From: Pirellulaceae bacterium
GTDB taxonomy: Bacteria; Planctomycetota; Planctomycetia; Pirellulales; Pirellulaceae
Direction: 5' to 3'
Assembly (NCBI GenBank): GCA_026004775.1
Contig: BPJU01000028.1
Span: forward strand, 1-45,521
DNA length: 45,521 nucleotides
This document shows positions 1 to 8,460 of the stretch, in pieces. Within the stretch, counting starts at the first letter, position 1, and each line of letters begins with the position of its first letter. Under the pieces are notes generated by a model. The model was not told where the DNA came from. It saw nothing but the letters and a program-made list of their open reading frames with translations, and ran no database searches. Made by a program: the position numbers and the translations under genes.

Positions 1-2
1 TG

Positions 3-368
3 GCTCTTATGTGCTTTTCCCAGATGAAGGCTCTCCCTTGGGCCATCGCTACGCTCATCGTTTTCAGTATCTTCGTGCAGATGGCCGAAGGAGCCACGTT
101 TGCCGTCGTGCCGTTTGTCAATCGAAAAGCGCTGGGAGCCGTCTGCGGGCTGGTGGGCGCCGGCGGGAATCTGGGAGCCGTTCTGGCGGGCTTTCTTTTC
201 AAGATGGCAACCATCAGTTGGCCAGCAGCCCTGTTTTTGTTGGGAATGCTGGTTACGGCCGTTTCGTTCGTCAGTTTCGCAGTGAAATTGTCGGACGAAC
301 CGGTATCGGCAGCCGACCAAGTCTCGACCGGCGCGCAAGCGGCAACGACCGCCCCCCTGCCGGCGTGA
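3..368 (+). CDS. NarK/NasA-type nitrate/nitrite MFS transporter, C-terminal part
   Basis: This is the 3' end of a membrane transporter whose start lies outside the window; the frame is open from base 3. About 120 residues remain, with three hydrophobic segments. The GATFAVVPFVNRKALGAVCG stretch followed by a glycine-rich helix (GLVGAGGNLGAVLAGFLF) is the conserved second nitrate signature region of NarK/NasA/NRT2 proteins of the major facilitator superfamily. The family exchanges or imports nitrate and nitrite across the inner membrane. The tail after the last helix is short and alanine-rich. The nitrite reductase gene starts 51 bases downstream on the same strand, and an assimilatory-type nitrate reductase ends the operon, so nitrate uptake for assimilation is the likely role. 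The family call is firm; the direction of transport is inferred from context. Confidence 0.85.
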   Translation, partial: ALMCFSQMKALPWAIATLIVFSIFVQMAEGATFAVVPFVNRKALGAVCGLVGAGGNLGAVLAGFLFKMATISWPAALFLLGMLVTAVSFVSFAVKLSDEPVSAADQVSTGAQAATTAPLPA

Positions 369-419
369 GCTTTCAAAAAGGGCGTACCGGTCTTTCAACT
401 GCCACAAGGAACATCAGTC

Positions 420-2153
420 ATGGGAAACCCGGCTGAAATTTGGAAAGCGCAGAAACACGGGTTTGACGTGTGGCCCGACGTGGAACAGTACGCGACCGAG
501 CGCCGGCCGATGAAGCAGATCGACACATCCGACCTGGAACGGATGAAATGGTACGGCTTCTTTTACCGCAAGCGGGACGAGCCGGGACGGTACATGCTGC
601 GCGTTCGTGTGACGGCCAATGAATTGACCGCCGAACAGGCTCGGGAAGTGGCTTTCATTGCCTATCAATTCGGCCACGGAATTGTCGACATAACCACCCG
701 GGCCAATCTCCAGGTCCAAGGGCTACAGATCGAGCATCTTCCGGCGGTGCGCAAACGGCTGGAAGCCGTAGGGCTAACCTCGCTGCAAACCGGACATGAC
801 AATATTCGCAATGTCTTTGGCCATCCGTTCAGCGGCCTGAGTGTTGACGAGATTTACGACACGCGAATCCTCTGCCACCAGATCACGGCACTTTTTCTGG
901 GCAGCCGCCCATACAGCGATCTGCCTCGCAAGTTCAACATTGCATTAAGCGGCGCCCGCCAGCACGCCATCCACTACTGGACGCAGGATCTAAGTTTTCT
1001 GGCATTCCGCCGCAGTGACGGCCAGATCCGATTCCACGTACTGGCTGCCGGTACCCAAGGCCAAAACCCGCACTTGGCGTGGTTCGTTCCCGTGCAACTT
1101 GCACCGCATCAGGTGGTACCGTTTACGCAGGCGGTACTGGACATTTTCCGCACCGAGGGGTCTCGAGACGACCGCAATGCGGCCCGATTTCGGTTTCTTG
1201 TTGAAAAGATATCGATACCGGGTCTTCTGGAACGCCTGGCGGCCCGCCTTCCGTTCCCTCTTGAGCCGTGCAGTCAGCCTCCGGAACCGGCGATGGCTCA
1301 GGACGACTTCATCGGCTGGTTCCCTCAATCGGTACCCGGCTTGTGGACCATGGGCCTTAACGTGCCGTTGGGGCGGCTGGCCTGGCACCAACTGGAAGGT
1401 CTGGCGGTACTTAGCCGCAAGTGGGGCGACGGCCAGTTACGGACAAGCTATGAACAAGGCATCGCCGTCATCAACATCCGCGAGGTCTACAAGGACGCGG
1501 CCGCCACGGACGCCGCGGCGCTCGGGTTGTCGATCTATGCCGACGCCCTGGACCGGAATTGTATGGCGTGCACCGGGGCTCAGTTTTGCAACATCGCGGT
1601 GACGGAAACCAAAGGCCACATGTTCCGGTTGATGGAGCAGTTGCGCCGGCGCCAGCTTCGGCTGCATAACATTCGCATCCACATGAGCGGTTGCCCATCG
1701 AGCTGCGCTCAGCATTTCACGGCCGATATCGGCCTCAAAGGCGTACGTGTGCGGCGCGTGCTCGGCACGCGCGAAGGGTTCGACGTCTTTCTCGGGGGTG
1801 GTCTGGCCGGCCAGGTACACCTGGGACTGCCCTACCGACTGGGCGTCGACGTCGATCAGCTACCCCATGTAATCGAGGAAGTAGTGCAAGAATACTATTT
1901 GAAGCGCCGGCCGGGTGAATCTTTCAGCAGCTATTGGCGAGAAAAACTACTACAAGAAAAAGCACGCAAAGTGCAAGACGAAGATTACCGCCCGCCGGTG
2001 TGGGTTTGCGAGCGATGCGAGCACCGACACGAAGGCGAAGATCCCCCGATGTTTTGTCCTCGGTGCGCGTCCGTACGCCGGTTTTTCGCTCGCTGCGATC
2101 GTGATCAAAACGCACAACGAACTCCAGCAACCAGCGACGAAACCACCGGCTGA
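420..2153 (+). CDS. nirA: Siroheme [4Fe-4S] nitrite reductase with C-terminal rubredoxin-like domain
   Basis: A cytoplasmic assimilatory nitrite reductase (nitrite to ammonium, six electrons). The 577-residue protein has the two ferredoxin-like half domains of the nitrite/sulfite reductase family, and the cluster/siroheme cysteines are present as CTGAQFC (C384, C390) and CPSSC (C425, C429). Residues around 527-557 form an extra C-x2-C-x12-C-x2-C module (C530, C533, C546, C549) with an EGEDPP turn. This is the spacing of the rubredoxin domain of rubrerythrins and could bind Fe or Zn. That tail is not part of standard plant or cyanobacterial NirA. The next gene encodes a Rieske-FNR reductase that overlaps this one by about 50 bases. 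I infer that electrons pass from NAD(P)H through that protein, possibly via the rubredoxin-like tail. Nitrite rather than sulfite is preferred as substrate because of the NarK and NarB neighbours. Confidence 0.92.
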   Translation: MGNPAEIWKAQKHGFDVWPDVEQYATERRPMKQIDTSDLERMKWYGFFYRKRDEPGRYMLRVRVTANELTAEQAREVAFIAYQFGHGIVDITTRANLQVQGLQIEHLPAVRKRLEAVGLTSLQTGHDNIRNVFGHPFSGLSVDEIYDTRILCHQITALFLGSRPYSDLPRKFNIALSGARQHAIHYWTQDLSFLAFRRSDGQIRFHVLAAGTQGQNPHLAWFVPVQLAPHQVVPFTQAVLDIFRTEGSRDDRNAARFRFLVEKISIPGLLERLAARLPFPLEPCSQPPEPAMAQDDFIGWFPQSVPGLWTMGLNVPLGRLAWHQLEGLAVLSRKWGDGQLRTSYEQGIAVINIREVYKDAAATDAAALGLSIYADALDRNCMACTGAQFCNIAVTETKGHMFRLMEQLRRRQLRLHNIRIHMSGCPSSCAQHFTADIGLKGVRVRRVLGTREGFDVFLGGGLAGQVHLGLPYRLGVDVDQLPHVIEEVVQEYYLKRRPGESFSSYWREKLLQEKARKVQDEDYRPPVWVCERCEHRHEGEDPPMFCPRCASVRRFFARCDRDQNAQRTPATSDETTG

Positions 2154-3306
2154 TACCGTTTCCGCCACCTCTCCAGGTGACGGATACGTAACGGTCGCCC
2201 ACCAGGATGACCTCCAAGAGACGCCGCTACGGGAAGTCGAGCTGCACGGCCAGACTCTGCTCGTATGCCGCATCGGCGACCAATACTACGTGACGGACGG
2301 CACCTGCCCACACGAAGGCGCTCCACTGGCGCAAGGTGAATTGCGGGGAAACACAGTCATCTGCCCGTGGCACCAATGGAGTTTCGACGTTTGCCAGGGG
2401 TGCAGCATTTCTCCCGCGGGCCACCAACTACGGCGTTTTCCGGTGCGCGTCGTAGACGGCCGGATCCAGGTAGCACTGGCTGAGACACGCGATTCAGACG
2501 GAGGCGTACCTGTCGAACCAATGCTGCGGGAACGCCCCGGCCCAAACCGCACAAAACTCAGTTCACCTCACACCGCCGAACTGCCTCTTATAGAAATCAT
2601 CGACGAAGCACCGCTGGTTCGAACCTTTCGTTTTGACAATTCCCAGCGCCATATACCAGCCGACTTGCCTGGCCGCTTTGTGCAACTGGAATGGCCAGTG
2701 GACGGAAAGAGTATGTGGCGAAGTTTTACTATCTGTAGTAGTCCGACAAGCCCAACACTGGATCTTACTATCAAACTCAATCCGACAGGCCAATTGACAC
2801 GACGTCTCTTCGAAGAAGCCGTGCCTGGCAAGCTGATTCGCTTGCGGGGACCGCTGGGAGGTTTCTATTTGGATCCGGAACAGCATCGAGAGCTGCTGGT
2901 TCTGGTTTCGGCCGGAAGCGGTATTACCCCGATGATGAGTATCGTGCGCTATCTGGAGGCGATCGGGGACACGCGGCCCGTGTGGTTTTTTTATGGGGCA
3001 CGTCGCGAGGAAGATATTTTGTTTTGGGACGAGTGCCGGCGCTGGGCGAAAGAGCGGAAAGGTTTTCGTTATGTGGTTTCTCTTTCGCAACCGCCTGATA
3101 ACTGGACGGGAAGAGCGGGACGCTGGAGCGGTTCGGCCGTCTTGGACCAGGTCGGACAACCGGAGTGTCTTCGGTTTTATATTTGCGGCCCGGCGGGCAT
3201 GATCGAAGAAGTCCGCGGCGCATTACTGGCCGCCGGTGTTCCCAAGTCACAGGTCCACTACGAGCACTTCCACGCGCCGTCACCGCTTGAGGAGGCTACG
3301 GCGTGA
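2101..3306 (+). CDS. Rieske-ferredoxin reductase fusion, probable electron donor to nitrite reductase
   Basis: A two-part electron transfer protein of about 401 residues. The N-terminal domain (about residues 28-115) is a Rieske [2Fe-2S] domain of NirD type: C69 and H71 in CPHEG, C88 and H91 in CPWHQWSF. The second half is an FNR-like flavoprotein module, with the flavin-binding stretch MWRSFTICSS, the nucleotide-binding GSGITPMMS and a late YICGPAGM. No C-terminal plant-type [2Fe-2S] domain follows. It probably oxidises NAD(P)H and passes electrons through FAD and the Rieske cluster to NirA, doing the job of NirB's flavin part plus NirD. The start is uncertain. The frame is open further upstream inside nirA, but GTG at 2101 is the plausible start just before the Rieske domain, giving a 53-base overlap that suggests translational coupling. 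The stop codon touches the next start (TGATG). Confidence 0.85.
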   Translation: MIKTHNELQQPATKPPADTVSATSPGDGYVTVAHQDDLQETPLREVELHGQTLLVCRIGDQYYVTDGTCPHEGAPLAQGELRGNTVICPWHQWSFDVCQGCSISPAGHQLRRFPVRVVDGRIQVALAETRDSDGGVPVEPMLRERPGPNRTKLSSPHTAELPLIEIIDEAPLVRTFRFDNSQRHIPADLPGRFVQLEWPVDGKSMWRSFTICSSPTSPTLDLTIKLNPTGQLTRRLFEEAVPGKLIRLRGPLGGFYLDPEQHRELLVLVSAGSGITPMMSIVRYLEAIGDTRPVWFFYGARREEDILFWDECRRWAKERKGFRYVVSLSQPPDNWTGRAGRWSGSAVLDQVGQPECLRFYICGPAGMIEEVRGALLAAGVPKSQVHYEHFHAPSPLEEATA

Positions 3307-4997
3307 TGCCATCGGACATTCCGCCATCGGGACCGAACGCGGTGCCGGGGCACGGTAACTGGGCAGCGGAGCTTTTGCCGGTGATCGAAGGCAGCACGGC
3401 CGTCGACGGCTTTGCCGATTATTGCAGTGGACAAGAGCCGGAGAAGCTGCGCGGGCGCTATCAGGCGCTTCTTCCGGCTACACCGCCCGGGCCGGGAGAG
3501 CAATATGCTTTTGAAGTAGACCTGGACCGCTGCTCGGGTTGCAAGTCGTGCGTGGTGGCGTGCCATGCGCTGAACGGACTCGACGAACAAGAATCGTGGC
3601 GTGAGGTGGGGCTGTTGGTGGGAGGTGGTCCCGACTTGCCTGTGTTGCAACATGTGACCACTGCTTGCCACCACTGTCTGGAACCGGCATGCCAGGCCGC
3701 TTGTCCGGTGAACGCGTACCAGAAAGATCCCGGTACCGGGATTGTGATCCACTTGGACGATCAATGCTTCGGCTGCCGGTATTGCACACTCGCCTGTCCG
3801 TATGACGTGCCGAAGTATCATGCTGCCAAAGGCATCGTGCGCAAGTGTGACATGTGTCGGACTCGGCTGCTGGCCGGTGAGGCACCAGCATGCGTACAGG
3901 CATGTCCGCACCAGGCGATACGCATCCGAGTGGTTGCGGCAGACCAGATCCGAGAGGCGTATGAAACGCATACTTTCTTGCCGGGAACTCCGGACCCGCA
4001 GTTGACCGAACCGACGACCGTTTATACGAGTCGCAAGGTTTTTCCTCGTAATATGTTACCCGCCGACTATTATCACCTGCGGCCCGCTGAAGCTCACTGG
4101 CCTCTTGTCATTATGTTGATTTTGACCCAGATGTCAGTGGGAACACTGCTTACTGGCCAACTGTTACAGCGGGAGTGGGGCGTGGAGGACTGGCAACGAC
4201 TGGCAGCCTGGCCCGCTACCTGGAGTCTCCTGATGGGCCTGGTCGCGCTGGCCGCCAGTACCTTGCACTTGGGGCGCCCGTGGCTGTGCTTTCGGGCTGT
4301 GCTGGGGTTGAGCCACTCCTGGTTGAGTCGGGAAATCGTAGCATTTGGAATGTTCGCGCTGCTGGCACTCGTCCACGCCGCGGCGACCTGGGGCGGGCTG
4401 GCCTCCTATCCACTCTGGCTGGGACGGCTGGCCGGCACGATGGCGACGTGCGTCGGGTTGGCTGCGGTGGTATCCTCGGCGATGGTCTACGCCGCCACCA
4501 AACGGGCCTTGTGGAACGGTCCTTCGACCGTAGCACGGTTCTTGCTAAGTACGCTGCTGCTCGGAAGTGTAACCACCTGGTGGCTTACAGAAGTGAGTGT
4601 GTCAATCACTCAGGAACCGCCACAGGCCGTGTTGACTTCCGGTCGGCGTATGCTGGCGACGGCCACTATTTCACTGACGGGGCTGAAACTGCTCTATGAA
4701 CTCAGCTTGCTTCGCTATCTACGCCAACCGCACCAGTCGGCGCTGAAACGCTCAGCCCAACTACTCATCGGACCGTTGGGAGACACTATGCTGATGCGGC
4801 TGGCATGCGGCGTGGCCGGTGGCCTGCTGCTTCCGGCTTTAACGATCGAAACGGCTTTGTTGGAAGAACTCGGACCGTGGCGTCTGTTGCCGCTCACCGC
4901 TTTGCTCATGGCCACGGTGTCCGGGGAAATTTTCGAGAGGTATTTGTTCTTCACGACATGCGTTGTGCGTCGCATGCCGGGAGCGGTTCAGTCATGA
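3306..4997 (+). CDS. DmsB-DmsC fusion: four-cluster ferredoxin subunit joined to quinol-oxidising membrane anchor
   Basis: A fused electron transfer and membrane subunit of a molybdoenzyme, about 563 residues. Residues 65-210 carry sixteen cysteines in four groups (76/79/82/86, 121/124/129/133, 154/157/160/164, 181/184/196/200), the pattern for four [4Fe-4S] clusters in DmsB/NrfC-type proteins. From about residue 265 come eight predicted transmembrane helices of the DmsC family, including the typical SWLSREI stretch after the second helix. DmsB and DmsC are separate proteins in E. coli. The protein has no Tat or Sec signal ahead of the cysteines, so the clusters should face the cytoplasm. It lies directly before the catalytic subunit (ATGA overlap), so I infer that it feeds quinol electrons to the nitrate reductase. 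A GTG at 3303 one codon earlier is an equally possible start. Confidence 0.88.
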   Translation: MPSDIPPSGPNAVPGHGNWAAELLPVIEGSTAVDGFADYCSGQEPEKLRGRYQALLPATPPGPGEQYAFEVDLDRCSGCKSCVVACHALNGLDEQESWREVGLLVGGGPDLPVLQHVTTACHHCLEPACQAACPVNAYQKDPGTGIVIHLDDQCFGCRYCTLACPYDVPKYHAAKGIVRKCDMCRTRLLAGEAPACVQACPHQAIRIRVVAADQIREAYETHTFLPGTPDPQLTEPTTVYTSRKVFPRNMLPADYYHLRPAEAHWPLVIMLILTQMSVGTLLTGQLLQREWGVEDWQRLAAWPATWSLLMGLVALAASTLHLGRPWLCFRAVLGLSHSWLSREIVAFGMFALLALVHAAATWGGLASYPLWLGRLAGTMATCVGLAAVVSSAMVYAATKRALWNGPSTVARFLLSTLLLGSVTTWWLTEVSVSITQEPPQAVLTSGRRMLATATISLTGLKLLYELSLLRYLRQPHQSALKRSAQLLIGPLGDTMLMRLACGVAGGLLLPALTIETALLEELGPWRLLPLTALLMATVSGEIFERYLFFTTCVVRRMPGAVQS

Positions 4998-7204
4998 AGT
5001 GGAAAAACTGGTTTTTTCAACGGGAGGGTAGTTACACGGAAGAGCTCCGGCTCGATCGCTCGGAGCTTATCGGTGGACATGTCCCCCGCCGGCTCCTGCC
5101 GGACCAAATCGTGGATTCGGTGTGTGGCTATTGTTCGACAGGGTGTAGCCTGCGCGTTCATTTGCGAGAAGATGAAGCCGTGACCGTAACGGGTACCCCC
5201 ACCTATCCGGTAAACCGCGGCATGGCATGTCCAAAAGGTTGGGAGGCCGTGCGGGTGCTCCAGGCCAGCGACCGCGCCACGGCACCTCTTTTGCGAATCG
5301 GACGGCGCGATTGGAAGCGACTCAGTTGGAATGACGCGATCAACTTATTTGTGCAGAGAATGAAGGCCATCCAACAGCAATACGGACGCGATGCGGTGGC
5401 CTTCCTAGGTACGGGGCAGTTAACCACTGAGGAGTTGGCCTTTTTGGGATCGCTGGCCAAGTTCGGAATGGGAATATTGGACGGTGATGGCAACACACGC
5501 CAGTGCATGGCCAGTGCCGTGGTGGCCTACCAACAGGCCTTTGGGTTTGATGCTCCTCCTTACACCTACGCAGACCTGGAACAGTCGGATGTGTTACTGT
5601 TCATAGGCGCCAATCCATGTATAGCACATCCGATCTTGTGGCAGCGAGTCGCCCAACGACGGGACAATCCCACCGTTATCGTCATCGACCCGCGCACTAC
5701 CGAAACGGCGTCTCAAGCCACACTCCATGTTCGCGTGCGGCCGAAGACGGATTTGCTATTGCTGTACGGCATTGCAAAACTCCTGATCGAAAACGGGTGG
5801 ACCAATCCGGAATTCATTCGCAATCATACGACGGGCTATCAAGAATTTGCCAGCTTCGTGCAGCAATTTGACATTCAGCGTGTGGTGAATGAAACAGGCG
5901 TTCCAGGGCACATCATAAAAGAACTGGCCAAGGCGATTGGCTGTGGCCGCCGGGTCTCATTCTGGTGGACGATGGGAGTCAATCAGAGCCACCAGGGAGT
6001 GCGTACGGCGCAGGCGATCATCAACCTGGCGCTATTGACAGGTAATATCGGTCGGCCAGGCACCGGTGCTAATTCGATCACCGGCCAATGCAATGCCATG
6101 GGGTCACGACTTTTCGCCAATACCACCAATCTGCTTGGGGGCCACGATTTCACGAATCCCCAGCATCGGAACAAGGTGGCAAGGATACTGCAAATCGACG
6201 AAACTATGATTCCGCACCGAAAGAGCTTGGACTATCACCACATATTGGAAGAAGTCATACGAGGACGAATCCGGGCGTTGTGGATCGTCTGTACTAATCC
6301 TGCCCACTCGTGGATCAACCAGCAGTTATGTCATGAGGTGTTGGAACGGTTGGACTTTCTGGTAGTCCAGGACATGTATTATTCAACGGAAACCACCCGC
6401 GTCGCGCATCTGGTGTTGCCCGCGGCCGGGTGGGGAGAAAAAGAGGGGACGTTTATCAACAGCGAGCGTCGCATTGGGCGCGTGCGCAAAGTCGCCGAAC
6501 CTCCAGGGGAGGCATTACCCGACTTCGTCATATTCCAGCGGATCGCTCGAGCCTGGGGATGCGGCCGGTGGATCGAACGTTGGAGCGATCCGGAGTCGGT
6601 GTTTCGGATTCTGCAAGAACTGACCGCCGGCCAGCCGTGTGATTTTACCGGGATCGATGGTTATGCCCACCTGGAGCGAGAGGGCGGCATCCAGTGGCCG
6701 TACCCCCGGAACGCGCCGGATCGGCGTCCGGAACGCCGCTTGTTTGAAGACGGGCGATTTTTTCATCCGGATGGACGCGCCCGCTTTTGCTTCGAGGAGC
6801 CTCGGCCTCCTTTCGAGCAGCCTGACGCCTCATACCCGTTGTTGCTCAACACCGGGCGCGGCACGGCCGTGCAGTGGCACACCCAAACACGCACATCAAA
6901 ATCACCTCTGCTTCGCAACCTCTACCCGCGGCAACTTACGATCGAAATCCATCCGAACGACGCCCGCCGGTTGGGCATCCGGCCCTACGATCGCGTGGAG
7001 GTGACTTCCCGGCGCGGAAGGTTGGTTGCCGCAGCGTTTGTCACTCCCACGGTCCCTGAAGGGCAGGTTTTCCTGCCGATGCATTACCCGGAAGTGAACC
7101 GCTTGACACCTTCGGTCTTCGACCCGTACTCGTTCCAGCCTGCTTACAAGCACTGTGCGGTGCGCGTAACGAAGCTCGGCAGTTCGCTTGCTTCGGGCCA
7201 ATGA
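4994..7204 (+). CDS. narB: Assimilatory-type molybdopterin nitrate reductase catalytic subunit (NarB/NasA family)
   Basis: A molybdenum bis-MGD oxidoreductase of 736 residues that should reduce nitrate to nitrite in the cytoplasm. The N-terminal [4Fe-4S] site is C44, C47, C51 and C79 (CGYCSTGC and GMACPKGW). The probable Mo-ligand cysteine is C171 in TRQCMASAV, followed by FDAPPYTYADLE, which fits the NarB/NasA/NapA branch and not the serine or aspartate branches. The molydopterin-dinucleotide C-terminal domain is complete. No Tat signal and no BFD-type [2Fe-2S] tail are seen, and the length is close to cyanobacterial NarB. The start is the ATG that overlaps the stop of the DmsBC-like gene; the frame is open upstream, but that stretch does not look like this family. 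A formate dehydrogenase-like activity is the main alternative, but the nitrite reductase and NarK neighbours argue for nitrate. Confidence 0.9.
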   Translation: MKWKNWFFQREGSYTEELRLDRSELIGGHVPRRLLPDQIVDSVCGYCSTGCSLRVHLREDEAVTVTGTPTYPVNRGMACPKGWEAVRVLQASDRATAPLLRIGRRDWKRLSWNDAINLFVQRMKAIQQQYGRDAVAFLGTGQLTTEELAFLGSLAKFGMGILDGDGNTRQCMASAVVAYQQAFGFDAPPYTYADLEQSDVLLFIGANPCIAHPILWQRVAQRRDNPTVIVIDPRTTETASQATLHVRVRPKTDLLLLYGIAKLLIENGWTNPEFIRNHTTGYQEFASFVQQFDIQRVVNETGVPGHIIKELAKAIGCGRRVSFWWTMGVNQSHQGVRTAQAIINLALLTGNIGRPGTGANSITGQCNAMGSRLFANTTNLLGGHDFTNPQHRNKVARILQIDETMIPHRKSLDYHHILEEVIRGRIRALWIVCTNPAHSWINQQLCHEVLERLDFLVVQDMYYSTETTRVAHLVLPAAGWGEKEGTFINSERRIGRVRKVAEPPGEALPDFVIFQRIARAWGCGRWIERWSDPESVFRILQELTAGQPCDFTGIDGYAHLEREGGIQWPYPRNAPDRRPERRLFEDGRFFHPDGRARFCFEEPRPPFEQPDASYPLLLNTGRGTAVQWHTQTRTSKSPLLRNLYPRQLTIEIHPNDARRLGIRPYDRVEVTSRRGRLVAAAFVTPTVPEGQVFLPMHYPEVNRLTPSVFDPYSFQPAYKHCAVRVTKLGSSLASGQ

Positions 7205-7376
7205 TCGACGGCTGTATGTGTTTTCCGACTCAAACGGTTGGAGTCTCGCTGGATGCAGGCTGTGCAGGGACGCGAGTGTTGCCTCACCCTAGTCCTCAAC
7301 TCCTTTGAACTCCTGTGCCGCAATCATCACATGGAGCCGCCGAACCCGGAACATCTGGATTGGCGATGTGGAACTA

Positions 7377-7391
7377 TTGCGGCGGCCGCAA
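7377..7391. terminator. Short hairpin between convergent genes, possible terminator
   Basis: A perfect 6-bp inverted repeat TTGCGG/CCGCAA with a 3-base loop sits in the 271-base gap between the nitrate reductase gene (+) and the WD40 gene (-), which converge here. No T-tract follows on either side, so termination is only a guess. I see no convincing gene in the gap. Confidence 0.2.
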
Positions 7392-7475
7392 GATCCTGAA
7401 GCGAAGAATCGAGTCGCCCATCGCGAAAAGCTCGTGCAAAGGCTTTCATATGCTTCCCACCGATTCCGCAAATAT

Positions 7476-8450
7476 TTACGGAGAGATATTATCAACGCTC
7501 ATAACGCGCACACCACCGTTGCCACCCGCGATAATATTCCTGCCGTCAGGCGTAGCCATCACACAGTAAATCCACCCATTGAGAGCCTCCCGACAGGAAA
7601 CGACTCGAGCCGTCTGCCCATCGATCACATAGAGTTTTCCATCAGTTCCGCCTACCGCCACATGTTGGCCATCGGCTAGCCAGCAGACATCCAGCCCGTA
7701 GCTTTCCTCCAGAACCGCAAATCGAACCAGGCGTCCAATCGTAGGCTGCCAAAAGCGTACCGTGCGGTCTTGCCCAACAGTACAAATGACCGGTAATCCA
7801 TCGCAATCCGGGCGCAGTGCCACGGCCGTGACGCCACCACGGTGTTGGTCCAGCGTGCGCAACACGCGCTCAGACGCAATGTCCCACACACGAACCGTTT
7901 GATCCAGACTTGCGCTTACCAGTTGTCCCCCGCCAGGCAAGAATACTGCGTCCGTTACGGCCCGGGAATGACCTGACAGGCGGTGCAAGAGTTGCCCATC
8001 CTGGAGGCGGCCGACAAGCAGGTTGCCGTCGAGGCCCGCTGCGGCCCACAGGCCAGCCTGGTCATCGACGGCCACCGAATAGAGCGCATCATCGGCCAGG
8101 CGAACGTTCCAGCGCTGCATCATTTCCGGCCAGGCCAGGCAAACCAAGCGTCCCTCCTGCTGAGGAGTCCCTCCGGCTAGTACGACCGCGCGGCCACTGG
8201 GCCACGTGGCAATATCGTGAATATGGCGCAGTTGGACTGGCAACGATTTCGGTGCTCTCTCTACGGGCCACTTCCAGCGTAAAAGTCCCGTCTGCGAGCC
8301 GGCAAGCAATTGCTGGCTAGCTGGAAGGAAAGCCAAAGCGGTAATGGGAGGCTCGGTAACAGGTTGCGAGAAAGCGGTAACAGGATAGCCGAGCCCTAGC
8401 AGCAGCAGCATCAGCAAATATTCGGCCTGGTACCTGTGGCTTGCAATCAT
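7476..8450 (-). CDS. Exported WD40-repeat protein
   Basis: A beta-propeller protein of about 324 residues. It starts with a signal peptide (short basic start, LLMLLLLGLG core, cleavage likely near AFSQ). It then carries WD40 repeats, the clearest being GHSRAVTDAVFLPGG...LVSASLDQTVRVWD and the following repeat ending VGQDRTVRFW. Such propellers act as binding platforms; the partner is unknown. It follows the DUF1501 and DUF1549/DUF1553 genes on the same strand, and in planctomycetes WD40 proteins are often found beside those families. I chose ATG at 8450, which gives a clean signal peptide and a 10-base gap to the upstream gene. A GTG at 8480, preceded by AGGTG, would overlap that gene by 20 bases. 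Confidence 0.75.
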   Translation of the reverse strand: MIASHRYQAEYLLMLLLLGLGYPVTAFSQPVTEPPITALAFLPASQQLLAGSQTGLLRWKWPVERAPKSLPVQLRHIHDIATWPSGRAVVLAGGTPQQEGRLVCLAWPEMMQRWNVRLADDALYSVAVDDQAGLWAAAGLDGNLLVGRLQDGQLLHRLSGHSRAVTDAVFLPGGGQLVSASLDQTVRVWDIASERVLRTLDQHRGGVTAVALRPDCDGLPVICTVGQDRTVRFWQPTIGRLVRFAVLEESYGLDVCWLADGQHVAVGGTDGKLYVIDGQTARVVSCREALNGWIYCVMATPDGRNIIAGGNGGVRVMSVDNISP

Positions 8451-8460
8451 CGCTGGATTG

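Noticed and set aside
1015-1602. Long plus-strand frame inside nirA
   Set aside because: It lies in another frame of a gene with clear catalytic motifs; the product is arginine/tryptophan-rich, typical of a shadow in GC-rich DNA.
7305-7679. Plus-strand ORFs after the nitrate reductase gene
   Set aside because: They run into the antisense strand of the WD40 gene and resemble no protein; no ribosome site.
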